A DNA stretch of 64,000 nucleotides from ZC4RG29 sp964521255 (lineage in GTDB: Bacteria > Bacteroidota > Bacteroidia > Cytophagales > Cyclobacteriaceae): positions 186,001 to 250,000 of the forward strand of contig CAZFRM010000003.1 of NCBI GenBank assembly GCA_964521255.1. Reading direction: 5' to 3'. Shown here in pieces: positions 8,150 to 16,979 of the stretch. Positions within the stretch are counted from its first letter, which is position 1; each line of letters opens with the position of its first letter. The notes beneath the pieces are model-generated. The model did no database searches and was not told the origin of the DNA. It saw only the letters and a list, made by a program, of their open reading frames with translations. The position numbers and the translations under genes were made by a program.

Positions 8150-10123
8150 GTGAAATCGTACTTTTTAATCCTTATTTCCACATTTTACCTGCTGTTTATT
8201 ACTCCCCTAAGCGCCCAGAAGCCAAAGAATAAATTTAAAAAGGGAGGCGTAATTCAGTTAAATGATAGTGTGGTTAACTTCAGTCAATCTGACATTTTTG
8301 AATTCCCAAATGTCAATAAGCTCCCTATGTTCAAGGATGAAGCTAAGCTAAGTCGCATTAAAGCGCTTGAAGGTGGTGCAGACGAAAAGGCTTTGTACAC
8401 TGAACTCAAGGCTTACGTCAACAACTTTGGTATTGAAAATTTTGGCGCCAATACAACAATGCTCTGGCAACTGGCGCGACTTTCAGTAAAATATGGCACT
8501 CCCGGCGAATCCATTTTTCTCTACAAACTTGTACTAAAACATCACAAGCAAAATATTAACCGCGAGGAAGTATTGAGTGAGTATGATACCCTCACAAAAT
8601 TCAAGAAAGATTATTACGTACCACTTGACTATTACTACGAGTTAGTTGATTACAGAAACGAAATTGATACGCTGAGACCTCCTCATGGCGTGTTACTTAA
8701 TATTGGTGAATGGGTAAACTCGCCAAAGGAAGATTACGGACCTACCATTGGCAATCTGGACACCATTCTTCTCTTCACGTCAAAAAGAAATAAAAATACG
8801 GAGTCGTTAGAACGAAGTTTTGATGAAGATCTTTTTTACACGGTGAAGGTAGGCGATACCTGGCTTGAAGCGCAGGAATTTAAAACCATAAATTCAAATT
8901 ACAACGAAGGTTCAGCGTGTATCAGCAACGATGGTAAAAGTCTCTACTTTGCACGTTGTAATTCACCGGACTCATATGGCAACTGCGATTTATTTGTAGC
9001 TGATTTGTTACCCAGTGGCTTGTGGGGAAACGTTCGTAATCTTGGCACAAACATCAACACAACTTCCTGGGATTCCCATCCTTCACTTACGCATTCAGGA
9101 GATACGTTGTTTTTCTCATCCGACCGGCTGGGAGGCTTCGGAATGTCTGACATTTACTTTTCCATTAAAGATGAAAAAGGTCAATGGCAAAAAGCGCAAA
9201 ATGCCGGGCCTGTCATTAACACGCAGAAATTTGAAGTGAGTCCATTCTTTCATCGCCGTTTCAATGTATTATACTTCAGCTCAAACGGACAGCCGTTAAA
9301 TTTTGGTGACTTCGATATTTACAAAGCCTATAAAATTGGTACGCTCTGGGGTGAGCCTAAAAATGTTGGGCCACTTGTAAATGGCGCAGGAAGTGAATAT
9401 TATTTTACGATAGACTCGGAATCAAAAGATTTGTTTTATGCTCACTCCTACCCTGATGATATAAAAAATCTTGACATCTTTTCTTTCCCTGTTCCTATGG
9501 AGGCGCAACCGGAAGCAGTGGCTCACCTAAAAGGCTCGCTGATCAATTCAGAAACGAAAAAACCAATGAAAGGAATTGTTTCTGTTATCGATCTGGATAA
9601 AGGTGTTGAAGTCGCTCCTGTCTTTCTTCGTCCGGACGGCTCGTTTGATTTTGATCTGATCAACAAGCGAAACTATTTACTGATCATTCAGGGCGATGAT
9701 TTTTTCAGGATAGAGGAACTGTTCTTTATGGATGGCGATATGGAAATTCATAAAGAGACCGAACCCATTGAAAGTAAAATTGCCTTTCAATCTTTGGAAT
9801 TTGAAAATGACAAAGCTGACATATTGCCGGAAATGCATAGCGATCTTAATAAAGTAGCTAACTTTTTAATTGATCATCCTAAATTAAATCTTATCATTTC
9901 CGGACACACAGACTCGCAGGGAAATTCAGATTCAAATCTGCGGCTTTCACAGGCCCGCGCAGATGCCATTCGGGCATACCTCATTTACGAATTCAAAATA
10001 AAACCCGCAAGAATTGAAGCCCATGGCTATGGTCATGCGAGACCTATTGTTGAAGAACAAAGCGATGAAGACCGTAAGCTGAACAGAAGAGTTGAGTTTG
10101 AGATAAAAAGGAACGGACGGTGA
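8150..10123 (+). CDS. OmpA-family protein with WD40-like propeller, PorE-like
   Basis: This 657-residue envelope protein starts with GTG, and its signal peptide ends near TPLSAQ. The order is a helical TPR-like region (about 70-150), PD40/WD40-type propeller strands (about 185-445, with SNDGKSLYFAR and GDTLFFSSDRLGGFGMSDIY), a carboxypeptidase-regulatory-like domain (about 460-530), and a C-terminal OmpA domain. The OmpA domain keeps the peptidoglycan-binding pattern (SGHTDSxGN...NLRLSQARA). This is the architecture of PorE, which links the type IX system to peptidoglycan, but many OmpA paralogs share it. It is divergent from lon across 157 bp that contains a TAATTTG box near 8111. Confidence 0.8.
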   Translation: MKSYFLILISTFYLLFITPLSAQKPKNKFKKGGVIQLNDSVVNFSQSDIFEFPNVNKLPMFKDEAKLSRIKALEGGADEKALYTELKAYVNNFGIENFGANTTMLWQLARLSVKYGTPGESIFLYKLVLKHHKQNINREEVLSEYDTLTKFKKDYYVPLDYYYELVDYRNEIDTLRPPHGVLLNIGEWVNSPKEDYGPTIGNLDTILLFTSKRNKNTESLERSFDEDLFYTVKVGDTWLEAQEFKTINSNYNEGSACISNDGKSLYFARCNSPDSYGNCDLFVADLLPSGLWGNVRNLGTNINTTSWDSHPSLTHSGDTLFFSSDRLGGFGMSDIYFSIKDEKGQWQKAQNAGPVINTQKFEVSPFFHRRFNVLYFSSNGQPLNFGDFDIYKAYKIGTLWGEPKNVGPLVNGAGSEYYFTIDSESKDLFYAHSYPDDIKNLDIFSFPVPMEAQPEAVAHLKGSLINSETKKPMKGIVSVIDLDKGVEVAPVFLRPDGSFDFDLINKRNYLLIIQGDDFFRIEELFFMDGDMEIHKETEPIESKIAFQSLEFENDKADILPEMHSDLNKVANFLIDHPKLNLIISGHTDSQGNSDSNLRLSQARADAIRAYLIYEFKIKPARIEAHGYGHARPIVEEQSDEDRKLNRRVEFEIKRNGR

Positions 10124-10132
10124 AAAGTTGAT

Positions 10133-10150
10133 CCTGCCTTTGCTGGCAGG
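10133..10150. repeat. CCTGCC/GGCAGG palindrome, copy 2
   Basis: CCTGCC (10133-10138) and GGCAGG (10145-10150) form a short hairpin 9 bp after the OmpA-family stop codon. It belongs to the same small family as 3033-3069, 40551-40572 and 57730-57747, all near gene ends. It is followed by a degenerate GTTAAAAGCTAAAAGGTTAA tract. Confidence 0.6.
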
Positions 10151-10275
10151 CGTTAAAAGCTAAAAGGTTAATAGTTAATAGGTCTCACATCCCTGAAATT
10201 ATACTTTCAAACGATTAACTTCTTGCGGAAGTGAAATTAACGTTTACTATTATCAGAAACTAATAACTTTACAGC

Positions 10276-10464
10276 ATGCAAAAGGTAACGAAAACTACTT
10301 TCAAAAAAGAACAAGCTGAAAAAGATGAGGCTTTCTTAAAACTATCTCCTTTGGAACGACTTGCATTGATGTACAAGGTCAGGGAAGAAATGCGCAAGCC
10401 CGGCGTTGATTATTCTTTAGCAGGTAAAAGAGTAACGATTAAAAAGAATGAACCTTTACAGTAA
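10276..10464 (+). CDS. Small basic protein, possible antitoxin-like partner
   Basis: This 62-residue, lysine-rich protein has the stretch LSPLERLALMYKVREEMRKPGVDY followed by a short beta-like tail. I recall similar small proteins encoded just upstream of nucleotidyltransferase-type genes in Bacteroidota, but cannot verify this. Its 3' end overlaps an ATG (10448) of a very short frame, an arrangement typical of coupled two-gene modules. It has no signal peptide or membrane segment. Function is unknown. Confidence 0.55.
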   Translation: MQKVTKTTFKKEQAEKDEAFLKLSPLERLALMYKVREEMRKPGVDYSLAGKRVTIKKNEPLQ

Positions 10465-10522
10465 AGAACATCATAAATACGATGCAATAGTTCTCAAGAA
10501 GATATTGAAAAAAAAGTCTTAA
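10448..10522 (+). pseudogene. 24-codon remnant of a coupled downstream gene
   Basis: A short frame starts 17 bp before the end of the preceding gene and stops after 24 codons (MNLYSKEHHKYDAIVLKKIL...). The MNLYS opening resembles the start of AbiEii-type or related nucleotidyltransferases found after such small genes. I read it as a truncated partner, but it could be a chance frame. Confidence 0.25.
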
Positions 10523-10559
10523 CTGCTTCAGAACATCCGGGAAAATTACAAATCCTCCC

Positions 10560-10567
10560 TACCTTTG
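10560..10567 (+). promoter_or_regulatory. Bacteroidota -7 box (TACCTTTG) before gldC
   Basis: This is an exact match to TAnnTTTG, ending 6 bp before the gldC ATG at 10574. Transcription would begin at or next to the start codon, implying a leaderless or near-leaderless mRNA. No clear -33 TTG is seen, so support is moderate. Confidence 0.5.
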
Positions 10568-10573
10568 CCGACT

Positions 10574-10909
10574 ATGAAAAAAACGGAGATCAGATTCAAT
10601 ATAGAGCTGGATCAAAACAATGTGCCTGAAAAAATCTACTGGGATGCCAGCGACAAGCCAAGTCAGACCTTGACTGAAACAAAATCCATTAGCATAGCCG
10701 TTTGGGATCATCAGCAGAAGAATACTTTGCGAATAGATCTTTGGTCAAAAGATATGCCCGTGAATGAGATGGAACGATTTTCTATTGAATGTATTGGCGG
10801 CTTGGCGCAAACCGTACTCCAGTCTACGGGAGACGAATACATGGCGAACGAAATGAATGCCCTTTGCGACAGGTTAGTTGCGCATATCCGCAACAAACGA
10901 AACGGCTAG
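10574..10909 (+). CDS. gldC: Gliding motility protein GldC
   Basis: This 111-residue cytoplasmic protein matches GldC along its length: KKTEIRFNIELDQNNVPEKIYWDA near the start, then AVWDHQQKNTLRIDLWSKDMPVNEM. GldC is a small accessory protein in Bacteroidota linked to gliding in Flavobacterium. It is widespread in non-gliding relatives, where its biochemical role is unclear. I chose the ATG at 10574; a TTG nine bases upstream lies inside the apparent promoter box. It is monocistronic, with a 206-bp gap to the next gene. Confidence 0.88.
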   Translation: MKKTEIRFNIELDQNNVPEKIYWDASDKPSQTLTETKSISIAVWDHQQKNTLRIDLWSKDMPVNEMERFSIECIGGLAQTVLQSTGDEYMANEMNALCDRLVAHIRNKRNG

Positions 10910-11115
10910 TAGCAATTCTTACCAAACCCTCTGTTTTTAATCTGTTTTATAGTGAAAGTTGCAGAAGAAAAGTATCTCTGTAGAGACTTTTGCAATCGAT
11001 TTAATTCCTTTAGATTACATTATTAAGGAAATTCGTATTTTTAATTAACACTTATTATTAACAGATCACAAGCAAACATTATTGACTTCAACTTTTTTAC
11101 TAAACCACATTGTGT

Positions 11116-13863
11116 ATGAGCATGTTTTATAAACGTTACCTGACACCATTGGTACTCTTGATGGTGTGCGTCGCTTCGGCGTATGCCCAGACAAACATAT
11201 CAGGAAAAGTAACCGATGCAGCGGGAGAACCGCTAGCCGGTGTTAACATAGTAGTAGTTGGAAAAGTTATCGGAACAATTTCAAATACCGATGGTAATTT
11301 CAGTTTGAGAGTAACCGATCCACCACCATTTTCGCTTGCCTTTTCTTTTATTGGATATTCATCTCAGGAGATTCAAATTACGGATGCCAATACTACCGGC
11401 CTGAATGTTAAACTGGAAGAGCAGACCATGCTTGGACAAGAAGTGGTTGTAATGGCCACGCGTGTTGATGGAAGCACTATGACAGCTCCGGTAACTGTTG
11501 AAAAAATAGACCTTCTCGGAATTCAACAAACACCTGCTCCCGAATTTTACGATGCTCTTGCAAATGTAAAGGGCGTTCAGTTCACTTCAAGTAGTTTGAA
11601 TTTTCCCCAGGTAAACACACGAGGCTTTGCTACCATTGCGAACACCCGATTTGTTCAGATGGTCGACTGGATGGACACGTCTGCACCCCTTTTAAATTTT
11701 CCTACGGGTAACATCGTCGGTCTCGGTGAACTCGATGCAGAAAGTATGGAACTTCTGCCAGGAACAGCATCAGCCCTTTACGGACCTAATGCATTTAATG
11801 GAGTGCTGTTAATGAAAAGCAAGAGTCCATTTGAATACCAGGGATTAAGCGCGCAGGTTAAAGGAGGGATCACCACATCGGATGCCCAGGGAGAAAGTTT
11901 TCCCTATTACAACTTGAGTGTGCGGTATGCTAAAGCTTTCAACAACAAATTTGCCTTTAAGGTGAATTTTTCAATAATGGATGCAGAAGACTGGTATGGC
12001 AATGATTATACACACGATACCAATAGACCCAACTACAAAGCAAATCTTACCGGTCAGCCCAATTTTGATGGTGTAAATTTATATGGTGATGAAGCACAAA
12101 TATTAATTCCTATCGGTGGAACCTTCGGAACATTGGATGTAAGAAGAACCGGATGGAAGGAAGAGGATATTCTTGAGAACCATGATGCCACGAGCATAAA
12201 AGGTGATGTAGCATTGCATTACCGCATTAACGATAATCTTGAACTTCTTTATAACTATCGATATGGGGGAGGAAGTTCAGTGTATCAGGGATCACAAAAA
12301 TATGCCCTCCGTGATTTTACTCAACAGTTCCATAAGGTCGAGCTGAAATCAAAAAATTTCTTTGTAAGAGGTTACATGACTGCAACCGATGCAGGTGATT
12401 CTTATAATGTGGGTGCTTTGGGTGCTTATATTAATGAAAAAATAAGTGATACCAGAACGGTATGGGCTCCTACTTACGCCCAAACCTATGTGCTTGCCAT
12501 GCAAGGTTATATACCAGGAGTCCCGGCGGGTGATCCCGCAACGGCCCATTCAGTGGCAAGAATGCAGGCAGATCAGGGACGACCTGACGTCAACTCCCAG
12601 GAGTTTGCAGATATTGCTCAACATGTACGGAACAATTATTTTCAAAGACCAGATTCCGATGGTGTTCCAGGAGCGAAATTCATTGATGACTCAAGACTTT
12701 ATCACGCAGAATTCAATTACAATTTTGCTGACCATATTGACTGGGTAGACATTTTGATAGGTGGAAATATAAGACGCTATAGTTTATTCTCTGATGGAAC
12801 AATATTTAATGAAGACCCGATAAATCCTCCCGGCAGTTCAAATTTTCAACGCATCGACATCGATGAATATGGCTTCTTTGCACAACTCTCCAAAACAATT
12901 GGCGAATCGCTGAATCTGATAGGTTCACTCCGCTATGATAAAAATGAAAATTTTGAAGCCCGGGTAACCCCCCGGATATCCGCCGTATACTCAATTAAAG
13001 AAAATCATAATCTCAGGGCATCATTCCAAACCGGTTTCCGAAATCCTGATACGCAAGCGCAATTCATTTATTTCCCCGCGGGTACAAACACTCTTCTTGG
13101 TAGCGCTAAAGAAAATGCAGAGCGTTATGGTTTACATGAAGGAGGGGCATGGACTTTAGAGTCGTATCAAAACTCAATTGCGCAAAACGATCCTTCTTTG
13201 CGCCAGGTAGCCTACATTGACTATGTTGGACCTGAAAGTCTTCGCTCATTTGAAATTGGTTATAAAGGACTTTTCTCCAATAATCTATTCATAGATCTAA
13301 GCACTTACTTTACCTCCTACAGTAATTTTATAGGCGGGTCAGATTATGTTCTCATAAATGAGACAACACATCAAGGCAGACCTGTGCCCAGCGGAACGAT
13401 CTATTCTCCTTATGTTAATTTTCCTGAAGATGTCACCTCAATGGGTATAGGATTGGGAGTAACCTACAGTCTTCCTAAAGGATATTCCATTAACGGAAGC
13501 TATAGTTACGCCACGTTTGATGATGATCGCGAAAGCAATAGTGAATTTCGCGCAGGCTTTAATACCCCTGAAAATAAATTCACGGTGGGCATAGGCAACC
13601 GTAAACTTACAAAGGATCTGGGCTTCAATATTAACTACCGCTGGCAGGAAGATTTTCTGTGGCAGTCTGATTTTGGAGAATGGATAGTACCGGAATATGG
13701 TGTATTCGATGCACAGGTAAGCTACAAAATCACATCAATGAAAACCATGCTTAAGGTCGGTGGAACTAACCTGTTTGGTGGTGATTATCGTACCAACCTT
13801 GGTGGCCCGTTTGTAGGCCAGATGTATTACATCTCGTTAACCTTTGATGAATTCATGAGATAA
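11116..13863 (+). CDS. TonB-dependent receptor with carboxypeptidase-regulatory domain
   Basis: This large outer-membrane receptor (about 915 residues) has a signal peptide ending at SAYAQ. An N-terminal carboxypeptidase-regulatory-like domain follows (ISGKVTDAAGEPLAGVNIVV...). Next come the plug (VNTRGFATIANTRFVQMVDW, LPGTASALYGPNAFNGVLLMKSK) and a 22-strand-type barrel ending in YISLTFDEFMR. It imports a substrate using TonB energy. The stop is 7 bp before an SGNH-hydrolase lipoprotein gene, so the two are co-transcribed and probably act on the same substrate. ATGs at 11116 and 11122 both give a signal peptide. The substrate is unknown; a lipid or ester is a guess based on the partner. Confidence 0.92.
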   Translation: MSMFYKRYLTPLVLLMVCVASAYAQTNISGKVTDAAGEPLAGVNIVVVGKVIGTISNTDGNFSLRVTDPPPFSLAFSFIGYSSQEIQITDANTTGLNVKLEEQTMLGQEVVVMATRVDGSTMTAPVTVEKIDLLGIQQTPAPEFYDALANVKGVQFTSSSLNFPQVNTRGFATIANTRFVQMVDWMDTSAPLLNFPTGNIVGLGELDAESMELLPGTASALYGPNAFNGVLLMKSKSPFEYQGLSAQVKGGITTSDAQGESFPYYNLSVRYAKAFNNKFAFKVNFSIMDAEDWYGNDYTHDTNRPNYKANLTGQPNFDGVNLYGDEAQILIPIGGTFGTLDVRRTGWKEEDILENHDATSIKGDVALHYRINDNLELLYNYRYGGGSSVYQGSQKYALRDFTQQFHKVELKSKNFFVRGYMTATDAGDSYNVGALGAYINEKISDTRTVWAPTYAQTYVLAMQGYIPGVPAGDPATAHSVARMQADQGRPDVNSQEFADIAQHVRNNYFQRPDSDGVPGAKFIDDSRLYHAEFNYNFADHIDWVDILIGGNIRRYSLFSDGTIFNEDPINPPGSSNFQRIDIDEYGFFAQLSKTIGESLNLIGSLRYDKNENFEARVTPRISAVYSIKENHNLRASFQTGFRNPDTQAQFIYFPAGTNTLLGSAKENAERYGLHEGGAWTLESYQNSIAQNDPSLRQVAYIDYVGPESLRSFEIGYKGLFSNNLFIDLSTYFTSYSNFIGGSDYVLINETTHQGRPVPSGTIYSPYVNFPEDVTSMGIGLGVTYSLPKGYSINGSYSYATFDDDRESNSEFRAGFNTPENKFTVGIGNRKLTKDLGFNINYRWQEDFLWQSDFGEWIVPEYGVFDAQVSYKITSMKTMLKVGGTNLFGGDYRTNLGGPFVGQMYYISLTFDEFMR

Positions 13864-13870
13864 TCCTTAA

Positions 13871-15484
13871 ATGAAATCAGCTATGAAAAATTTTAAAAAA
13901 TATATCGCCTTTTCTTTTCTGGGCTTACTTACCATTTCATGCGAACAGGAATTAGAAAATTTCTCAAACGATCCTTGTGACGGAACTGATCCAAGTATTA
14001 TTTGTCATCCTTCTCCTATAGAGGACTGTCCCACAGGCGCCTCAGCAGGATCAGCAGATTTTACAAAGTTTGTTGCCATAGGCAGTTCTTTTACGGCGGG
14101 TTTCCAGGCTGGAGCCTTATTTACTGACGGACAAAATGCTTCTGTACCCGCCATACTCGCATCGAAATTTGCCTGCGTAGGAGGACCGGCTACTTTCAAT
14201 CAACCAACTATCGGAACGGATAATGGTTTTAATATTTTTGTTACGCCTAATCCGGTTGGAGGTACCACGGTGTTAGGACGATTCAGATTACAAGGGACAC
14301 CCCCCGCACCTTCACCTGTCATATCCGATATTAAGGCTATTCCAAATCCTCAGGTCAATCCAGATTTTATATATACTGGAAGCAAAACTGAACTAAACAA
14401 CTTTGCTGTCCAGGCGGTGATATTGGGACAGGCGTTGATAACGGAAACCGGTAATTGGGCAATTGCAACTAACCCACCTCCAAATCCATTCAATCCATTC
14501 TACGCTCGCTTTGCATCTAATCCCGGTACATCTACAATGCTCACAGACATGATTGGATCGCTGACGAATGGAGGAACATTTTTCATGATGTGGCTAGGCA
14601 TGGATGATGTACTCTTATACTCTGTTTATGGGGGTGATCCAACAAGAGCACCATTAACTCCCCTAGACGGTGCAACAGGCTTTACAACCCTATACAATAC
14701 CGCAATTGGCGGAATACTCACAAATCCAACTTTGAAAGGAGTTGTGGCTAACTTTCCTGACATTTTTACTTTACCTCACTTTACTTCTGTACCCTACAAT
14801 CCAATTGTATTTGTTGCCGCTGATCAGTCAAAAATAGATCAGATTAATGCAGGTTATGCGCCTTACAACGGCGGACTTGATTTGGCTTTGGCTGGAGGGC
14901 TAATAACTCAAGATGAAGCCGATCGCAGAAAAATTCAATTTGCAGTCGGTGCAAATCCAAGCGTTATCGAGGATGAAAGCCTGACTGATCTGTCAGGTCT
15001 GGGATTACCCAGTCTAAGAGAGGCAACTGCTTCTGATAAGTTCCCTCTCACCACAGGCAGTATACTGGGTAAAGAGGCCACACCAGGTGATCCAACTACC
15101 GTGTGGGGGGTAACAAAAGCGTTGTCTGATCAATATGCTCTAGTTCCTGCAGAAATTACAGAGATTAATGACAGACTGGCGGCATTTAATACTGTCGTTA
15201 AAAATGCAGCTGATGGAAGTGATCGTGTTGCTTTCGCAGATGTTAACAAAGCTTTAAAAGACTTTGTAGCAGCCCAAGCTTATGTACTGGATGGTGTTAC
15301 GATTACACCTGGTATCGCACCACCTACCGGAATTTACTCGGAAGATGGAATACATCCTAATACCAGGGGCTATGCTTTTCTGGCAGGAGTTTTTGTCGAT
15401 GCCATCAATTCAAAATTCGGAGCAACAATTCCTAAACCAAACCTTAGCAAATACGGAGCAACAGGCTTGCCGATTAATCCTTAA
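13871..15484 (+). CDS. SGNH/GDSL-hydrolase-like lipoprotein
   Basis: This 537-residue lipoprotein has a lipobox at residues 21-24 (TISC) and a Cys-rich linker. The SGNH fold blocks are recognisable. Block I is AIGSSFTAG, with the presumed catalytic Ser at 73 and the usual GDS replaced by GSS. Block III is GMDD (243-246), where the family has GxND. Block V is DGIHPN, with Asp 492 and His 495. The oxyanion-hole Asn is therefore Asp here, so activity may be altered. A long insertion separates blocks III and V. It is encoded 7 bp after a TonB receptor gene, suggesting a surface-exposed receptor partner that binds or cleaves an ester. Confidence 0.75.
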   Translation: MKSAMKNFKKYIAFSFLGLLTISCEQELENFSNDPCDGTDPSIICHPSPIEDCPTGASAGSADFTKFVAIGSSFTAGFQAGALFTDGQNASVPAILASKFACVGGPATFNQPTIGTDNGFNIFVTPNPVGGTTVLGRFRLQGTPPAPSPVISDIKAIPNPQVNPDFIYTGSKTELNNFAVQAVILGQALITETGNWAIATNPPPNPFNPFYARFASNPGTSTMLTDMIGSLTNGGTFFMMWLGMDDVLLYSVYGGDPTRAPLTPLDGATGFTTLYNTAIGGILTNPTLKGVVANFPDIFTLPHFTSVPYNPIVFVAADQSKIDQINAGYAPYNGGLDLALAGGLITQDEADRRKIQFAVGANPSVIEDESLTDLSGLGLPSLREATASDKFPLTTGSILGKEATPGDPTTVWGVTKALSDQYALVPAEITEINDRLAAFNTVVKNAADGSDRVAFADVNKALKDFVAAQAYVLDGVTITPGIAPPTGIYSEDGIHPNTRGYAFLAGVFVDAINSKFGATIPKPNLSKYGATGLPINP

Positions 15485-15502
15485 AACTATTAGCTTCTTA
15501 TC

Positions 15503-15543
15503 AGAAGGGCTATTCAATTATTTTGAATAGCCCTTCTCTTTTT
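15503..15543 (+). terminator. Strong intrinsic terminator
   Basis: A perfect 15-bp stem (15503-15517 with 15523-15537, arm AGAAGGGCTATTCAA) with a 5-nt loop is followed by CTTTTTG. It closes the TonB-receptor/SGNH operon 18 bp after its stop codon. The stem is symmetrical, so it may also stop transcription from the opposite side. Confidence 0.9.
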
Positions 15544-15564
15544 GCCCGAATACTTTTCAGAGAT

Positions 15565-15960
15565 TCACTTCTTCTCCACAGGCAATCCTTCTTCTTTCCA
15601 GGCAGTGATTCCTCCATCTAAATTGTAAACCTGCTTAAACCCTAATTCCTCCATTATGTCAGCGGCCTTGCTTCCTCTTACTCCTGCAGCACAGTAAAGA
15701 AAGTAAGTCTTTTCCTTATCTAACTTTGAAACCTGCTGTTTAAAATTCTTCGAACGATAATCAAGATTAACCGCTCCTTTAATAGCGCCCTGCTGAACTT
15801 CTTCTGGTGTCCTTACATCCACCAAAACAGCATTTTTTGTTGATTCTAATTTTTGCAGAAAATCTTTTGGTTCAAGATTTTCATTGACCGGAGTTGTTTG
15901 TGCGTAGATACTTAGTTGAGCACAAGTGATCATCGCTAATAAAATGATTCTTCTATACAT
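15565..15960 (-). CDS. Secreted rhodanese-domain protein
   Basis: This 131-residue protein has a signal peptide ending at SIYAQ and one rhodanese domain. The active-site loop CAAGVRGSKA follows the LYC strand, giving a catalytic Cys and the usual loop size of sulfurtransferases. VDVRTPEE and NLDGGITAWKEEGLPVEKK are typical start and end blocks. It would act in the periplasm, possibly in sulfur transfer; substrates are unknown. Its start overlaps the end of the upstream YdcF-like gene by 8 bp, so the two are translated together. Confidence 0.88.
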   Translation of the reverse strand: MYRRIILLAMITCAQLSIYAQTTPVNENLEPKDFLQKLESTKNAVLVDVRTPEEVQQGAIKGAVNLDYRSKNFKQQVSKLDKEKTYFLYCAAGVRGSKAADIMEELGFKQVYNLDGGITAWKEEGLPVEKK

Positions 15961-16723
15961 AACCTGCTATTTTATAGGCTACAAATCCTACCCATTCTTT
16001 AAATAATCTTTGCCATATGAACATCGCCTCAATTCTTGGAATTAATAAAACATCGGGCGTAAATACCCGCTTATGTGTATGAAAATCTGTTGTAAAGGTA
16101 TCCATTTCCATATTAACTTTTCTGAAGCAGGCAATTGAACGTCGCATATGATAAGCTGATGTTATCAATATACAATCGGAAGGTTTGATACTTCTTAGCT
16201 CAAGCATCTTCTTTAATTCCACAGCGGACTCGTGGGTGTTACGCGAAAGGTTTTCAACGAGAATATCACTAACCGGAACACCCATCAGCGACATAGCATC
16301 TCTTATTTCATCAGCTTCAGGTTTTTCAATGTCTGTCAATCGTCCGTTTCCACCACTGACGATTATCTTTTTGATTAATCCGATTTTATAGAGGTGAACG
16401 GCATGTGTAACGCGGTCTGCTCCCTTGTTAAAGTAAACACGATCTTTGGGTACACGTTCAGGACTGGTAACACCCGTCAAAACTATTCCATATTCATACT
16501 TTCGTTTTATGTCTGCAAATGGTGTAGCACCAGGTTCCCATGCCAACATTACTTCATTGGCAATGAAATCATTCGAAAAGAAAAACAATAAACTGAATCC
16601 AATCCAAAACAAACGTTTCTTCCATACTGGTCTTCTTATGAAAACATGGAGCAGGAAACAAATGCATACCAACACCAGTGGCATGGTAAGATAATTCAGG
16701 ATTTTAGAGAGGACGAAGAACAT
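15953..16723 (-). CDS. YdcF/ElyC family (DUF218) membrane protein
   Basis: This 256-residue protein has two N-terminal membrane segments (about 10-30 and 36-56) and a DUF218 domain. It shows the expected blocks GIVLTG, VSGGNGR, E-x-R near NLSRNTHESA, and LITSAYHMRRSIACF. ElyC and SanA in this family influence envelope and lipid carrier metabolism in enterobacteria, but the reaction is not defined. The protein would sit in the inner membrane with the domain in the periplasm. It is the first gene of a pair with the rhodanese gene. Confidence 0.85.
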   Translation of the reverse strand: MFFVLSKILNYLTMPLVLVCICFLLHVFIRRPVWKKRLFWIGFSLLFFFSNDFIANEVMLAWEPGATPFADIKRKYEYGIVLTGVTSPERVPKDRVYFNKGADRVTHAVHLYKIGLIKKIIVSGGNGRLTDIEKPEADEIRDAMSLMGVPVSDILVENLSRNTHESAVELKKMLELRSIKPSDCILITSAYHMRRSIACFRKVNMEMDTFTTDFHTHKRVFTPDVLLIPRIEAMFIWQRLFKEWVGFVAYKIAGYV

Positions 16724-16936
16724 GAAGTCAATGCTAATTTATTTAATAGTGAAAATATCATAAGCCGTATTGATCAATATCTAAACATATCTCCAATTTC
16801 CACGATTTTCCTAAGAACATCAAAAAGGAAAAAATTTCATTTGCAGGCCTCAAAAAAGGCTCGCTCATTAACAGATCGGTACAGTTAAGTGATAATTTAT
16901 AAATAGAAATGATGCCCGGAAAAATAAATAAACAAA

Positions 16937-16962
16937 AAAGGCCGGTGTTTACCAGCCTTTTA
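16937..16962 (-). terminator. Intrinsic terminator after the lipoprotein gene
   Basis: The hairpin arms AAAAGGCCGGT and ACCAGCCTTTT (one mismatch) have a 4-nt loop, with A/T tracts on both sides, so it can work in either direction. It ends the minus-strand gene 18 bp earlier. The rest of 16724-16979 shows no gene or other clear signal. Confidence 0.75.
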
Positions 16963-16979
16963 TTTTTTTTAAATTATTT

